A DNA stretch of 25,195 nt, taken from assembly GCA_020650975.1 (NCBI GenBank), contig JAIPMN010185622.1:1-25195 (forward strand), read 5' to 3'. The notes beneath the pieces are model-generated. The model was not told the DNA's origin. It worked only from the letters and a program-made list of their open reading frames with translations, and made no database searches. The position numbers were made by a program, and so were the translations under genes. This stretch comes from Apostichopus californicus (taxonomy: Eukaryota; Echinodermata; Holothuroidea; Aspidochirotida; Stichopodidae). Positions 21,901 through 25,195 of this stretch are shown here, in pieces; position 1 is the stretch's first letter; each line of letters begins with the position of its first letter.

Positions 21901-21946
21901 AAATGATTCATGGCAGCAACAGAGAAGAGCATTGGGCTTGATGTGA
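21901..21946 (+). CDS. Terminal coding exon with TGA stop
   Basis: The acceptor is TTTGCTTTCTCCACAG. The first base completes Arg; then NDSWQQQRRALGLM and TGA at 21944-21946. The tail is basic and Gln-rich. No better in-frame continuation is visible, and the next 1.4 kb is stop-rich and contains poly(A) signals, as expected for a 3' UTR. Confidence 0.75.
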
Positions 21947-23355
21947 ATAGCTGTATGAATATTCTGCTAATCGTCAACATACATTGAAACAAGGTTCTGA
22001 GCTATGACATTGCTGATTCATCACCTCTACTCACTCAGTGAGTGACCAAGGAGTCTCAGAATTTCACCTTCTTGAACACCTTGTTGTTCCAACAGCAACT
22101 CAAGAACGCCGGTCCATTCAGGATTCCTGCTTTGAAAGGTCATCATATCACTGATCTTGTGCAAGTTGCAAGGCTAGCTGTAATGTAGCTAATCCGTATC
22201 ATCAATCATAAATCATCTCATTATACATTATTTCGTTCAATATTATTAAGAATCTCAAGGTAAAAGCTTCAGTAAAGTTGCAGCTGAAAACAGTAGTTAG
22301 ACAAAGTAACATTTACTTTTAATGACCTTGGTCTCTTATCTTATTGTTTGTGATATTACTTATTATTTTTCTTATTATGAGAGTCTTTATTGAATTTTTG
22401 CATTATTTCATGTACATTATTTGATTTTGCAACAAGTTTTACTTTACAAACAACATTAGAAAGATTAGTAATATTGTCCCAATGATCCACATCAGTTTTT
22501 GGAGCAAATTCAAAGAACTATAATTCATCTCTGACATTAGATTTTGTGCTTTAAAATTCATTCTGAGAGAACAAGAAATATCCCCAAATGCTAAAGAATA
22601 GAGTAATTTATATAATTCTTTGTTTTACCTTTATTCTTACTTTCCCAAAAATGCTTCTGCTTCACCACTGCCACTATCTACTGTCACACGTTATGTACTC
22701 CCATGGAGTACATAATAGTTGCAGTTGTAATTGACGGTTTTATGGGTTTACTTTTCGAAAAATTGCTCGAACAGTCACTGAAGTTCGTCTCTAAATCACT
22801 CCACCCCCCCCCCCTAGTTTTCACTGTTCTCATCATTTGTAACTTCTTCAGCATGCCACCTGGCACCTAGATCCATAAACTGTTATTTTCCTCAATGTTT
22901 ATATAAATTTCCACTATAAAGTATGAAATCATTTAAGTGTGCTGTTCCCAGATGCATAAAATGTCACCAATTCTCCACAACACAAACTGTTTAAGGGTGC
23001 TTTGATCTAAAGATACAGGAGATGCCCAGTAATTCTATCACACAGTGAACTCAGCTACCAGAGAATGAATTTAAGTTTATCTAAATGTCTTTTTATGTGA
23101 AACGTCTCGAACAGAGCCCACATATTTGTTCCTGTCTTTATGTTTGCTGTTAGAATGATTGAGAATGTTTTATCAAATGAAACATGTAAATTAAAGTTCA
23201 TTTTTAACTTCAGAACAATGATCTACATATTAACTTTATATGAGCTACATTATCTATTACTAATCTCCTGCTTTGCTTCCTATAAGATATGATATCGTTT
23301 AATTTTTACCTATTTCAAACATTGATATTCGTTAATAAAATGGTTTTCCCAGTTG
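21947..23355 (+). other. Probable 3' UTR
   Basis: This AT-rich stretch follows the TGA and has no long open frame on the + strand. The first canonical AATAAA after the stop is at 23334-23339, followed by T- and GT-rich sequence. An ATTAAA at 23190 is an earlier option. A C-run of 11 bases lies at 22804-22814. The extent is inferred from signals only. Confidence 0.5.
23334..23339 (+). promoter_or_regulatory. Candidate poly(A) signal AATAAA
   Basis: This is the first AATAAA downstream of the stop codon; a T/GT-rich stretch (TTGTTATATTCGTTTGTTAT) follows within about 35 nt. ATTAAA at 23190-23195 is a weaker alternative. Confidence 0.5.
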
Positions 23356-23849
23356 TTATATTCGTTTGTTATATTAAGTATCCTCATTTGCTGTTAAATT
23401 AGCACCATGACTAATTAATAAGTTTCAACAATCTGGCTCCTTTTTAGGCATCTTTAGTCTTTTCTATGGACAACAGATGCTCATAATGCCTAATTGAATT
23501 ATATGTAAATAATGTTAATTAACACTAATAAGTGACTATAACACCACACGTTCAATAATACCTTTTTTTTTATAACATACAACAGAAGAGATAATAACCT
23601 GATTGCAAATGAAGTTGATAGTAACCTTTAGATGTACAAAATAGGTTGTCCGAAGATTCTATAATTACTTTTAAAGAATAATAGTTAAGATTCTACATAG
23701 TTGGGAATGGTTATGCCTTATGCAAGACCAGACCTTGGCTTTTTTTTTGGGGGGGGGGGGGGGGAGGAGTAGGTTCTTTAGCTTTCTGCTTTCATTTTAA
23801 TTTAGATATTCATTTGTACAAAAGCAATGGCCTTAATGTCACCAAGCAA
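23356..23849. other. Intergenic, with T/G run
   Basis: AT-rich; T8 followed by a 16-base G run at 23741-23764. No gene seen. Confidence 0.5.
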
Positions 23850-24930
23850 CACATGTTGTCACTGTTACTGATCACCATGCATTGTCGATGTGATGAAACG
23901 TAATCATGCACTGTCACTCTTACGGAATACCATGTACTCATTAAACACTGCAATATGTAAATGTCGCCAAGTATCATATGTTGTCCCTGCTACCAAAAAC
24001 ACAATCACCAAGTATTCTACACTCATCAATCATCGTGCAGTGTCACTATCACCATCATCTCTGTCACTGTCACATATCAAAGACTGTCACTGTTACTACC
24101 GAGCCCTCTCACTATCATACACCAATCACTCACCAAGTATCCTACCATATCACTGTCACAAATAATACACTGTCACTGTTACATATCAAAGACTGTCACT
24201 GCTACTACCAAGCCCTCTCACTATCAAACACCAAACACTCACCAAGTATCCTACCATGTCACTGTCACAAATAATACACTGTCACTATCACCATCATCTC
24301 TGTCACTGTCACATATCAAAGACTGTCACTGTTACTACCGAGCCCTCTCACTTTCATACACCATACACTCACCAAGTATCCTACCATATCACTGTCACAA
24401 ATATTACACTGTCACTGTTACATATCAAAGACTCTCACTGCTACTACTAAGCCCTCTCACTATCAAACACTCACCAAGTATCCTACCATGTCACTGTCAC
24501 AAATAATACACTGTCACTATCACATATCAAAGACTCACTGTTACTACCAAGCCCTCTCACTATCATACACCATACACTCACTAAGTATCCGACCATGTCA
24601 CTGTCACAAATAATACACTGTCACATATCAAAGACTGTCACTGTTACTACCAAGCCCTCTCACTATCAAACAACTTACACTCACCAAGTACCCTACCATG
24701 TCTCTGTCACAAATAATACACTGTCACTGCCACATATCAAAGACTGTTTCTACCAAGCACCATGTACTGTCACTACCATAAACTTAACACTCACAATGCA
24801 ACAAACATTGTCACTTTCACACATCAAGTCTGCCACGGTCACACCATGCAACATTCCATGTCACTATCATTCACAAACACCCTACACTCACCAAGCATTA
24901 TACATCATCACTATAACTATCCGACATTAA
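23850..24930. repeat. Minisatellite, about 109-bp higher-order unit of CACTGTCA-like words
   Basis: The marker AAAGACT after CACATATCA occurs at 24079, 24188, 24318, 24427, 24529, 24630 and 24739, spacings 109, 130, 109, 102, 101 and 109. Each unit also holds a CCAAGCCCTCTCACTATCA block and a CACCAAGTATCCTACCAT block. Edges are degenerate. Open frames on the + strand (up to 181 codons, in more than one frame) are products of the repeat and are not called as genes. Confidence 0.92.
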
Positions 24931-25021
24931 TCAGTTTATCAAGCACCACACACTATCACGAAGTACACCGACAAGTACAGGTATTTGTTTAGAGGTGAAC
25001 GCTCTCTCAACGTTCAAATGC

Positions 25022-25175
25022 CAGCTGTTACGATAACCTTTACGAACTGACGTCACGATATTGGTTAATGTATGCATTTGCATGGCGAGACATCGAAGTC
25101 TGTGGGCCTTGAAACTTAAGTTAACTGGTGACTTAACTAATGTAATCAACATGACTGGTGACTTATATATATATA
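25022..25175 (+). promoter_or_regulatory. Possible promoter: E-box, CRE, CCAAT, octamer, TATA
   Basis: In order on the + strand: CAGCTG (25022-25027), TGACGTCA (25048-25055, a perfect CRE), ATTGG (25059-25063, inverted CCAAT), ATTTGCAT (25076-25083, inverted octamer), then TTATATATATATAATATC from 25162. The spacing suits a promoter with transcription starting near or past the window end. The final 33 bases are AT-repetitive, so the TATA match may be trivial. No exon could be seen. Confidence 0.3.
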
Positions 25176-25195
25176 ATATCTATATATCGATATAT
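25160..25195. repeat. AT-rich simple sequence at window end
   Basis: Alternating TA/AT with TATCGATA near the end; truncated by the window. Confidence 0.7.

Larger units (their letters stand above)
5446..23355 (+). other. Partial multi-exon gene: 3' part, ten coding exons plus 3' UTR
   Basis: Ten exons were joined by hand using AG/GT borders and reading-frame continuity. Exon lengths are 206, 77, 56, 120, 206, 71, 98, 48, 26 and 46 nt, total 954 nt, giving 317 residues and a TGA. Intron lengths run from 504 to 3283 nt. The strongest support is internal: two exon series encode similar peptides with the same order and the same intron phases, which chance splice sites would not produce. The protein has no evident membrane segment in this part. 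Short motifs such as KFRELWFFNCKLPEFI resemble degenerate leucine-rich repeats, but this is a resemblance only and the family is not recognised. The 5' end is missing: the first exon opens in phase 0 with no start codon context. The 3' limit is set by the AATAAA at 23334 and is an estimate. Confidence 0.8.

Noticed and set aside
23961..24506. 181-codon open frame rich in His, Ser and Thr
   Set aside because: It lies wholly in the minisatellite, and overlapping long frames exist in other phases; it is a repeat artefact.
23850..24930. CRISPR-like array of regularly spaced repeats
   Set aside because: There are no unique spacers; the whole unit is repeated, as in a minisatellite.

Overview
The window looks like nuclear DNA of a marine invertebrate, probably an echinoderm or a close relative. 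This is an inference from several things: AT-rich sequence, small coding exons split by 0.5-3.3 kb introns with GT..AG borders, many TAGGCCTA-type words, a repeat with a GCGCTTTACA-like core, MITE-like inverted-repeat elements and many long poly(C)/poly(G) runs. Nothing bacterial (operons, ribosome binding sites, long ORFs) is present. Most long open frames in the window are chance or repeat-derived.

The one gene I can support lies on the + strand. It is the 3' part of a multi-exon gene: ten coding exons at 5446-5651, 6729-6805, 7837-7892, 8397-8516, 10253-10458, 13726-13796, 17080-17177, 19075-19122, 21366-21391 and 21901-21946. They join in one continuous frame of 954 nt (317 residues plus TGA). 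All borders are AG/GT and all phases agree. The 5' end of the gene was not found. The first exon begins in phase 0 inside a protein, so earlier exons must lie in 1-5445 unrecognised, or outside the window. The protein is built from two copies of an exon module. Exons 1 and 5 are both exactly 206 bp and align without gaps over 68 residues (31 identities by eye). Exons 2 and 6 share the pattern F-[FY]-x-C-x-L-P-x-x-I. Exons 3 and 7 share V-[LF]-W ... L-D-L-[KQ]-[ST]-G-x-W. The motifs resemble degenerate leucine-rich repeats, but I do not recognise the family and assign no function.

Layout: 1-4592 holds TAGGCC-rich unique DNA with two inverted-repeat elements (about 1340-1783 and 2163-2530) and a speculative TATA/first-exon candidate (233-498). 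4593-5445 is AT-rich and featureless. 5446-21946 holds the ten exons; the introns carry local tandem duplications, C/G runs, a SINE-like core, an AGGTCA cluster and a perfect hairpin. 21947 to about 23360 is the probable 3' UTR, with ATTAAA and AATAAA signals. 23361-23850 is intergenic with a 16-bp G run. About 23850-24930 is a CACTGTCA-rich minisatellite of about 109 bp period. 24960-25195 carries a cluster of promoter-like motifs (E-box, perfect CRE, inverted CCAAT, octamer, TATA) that may belong to the next gene.
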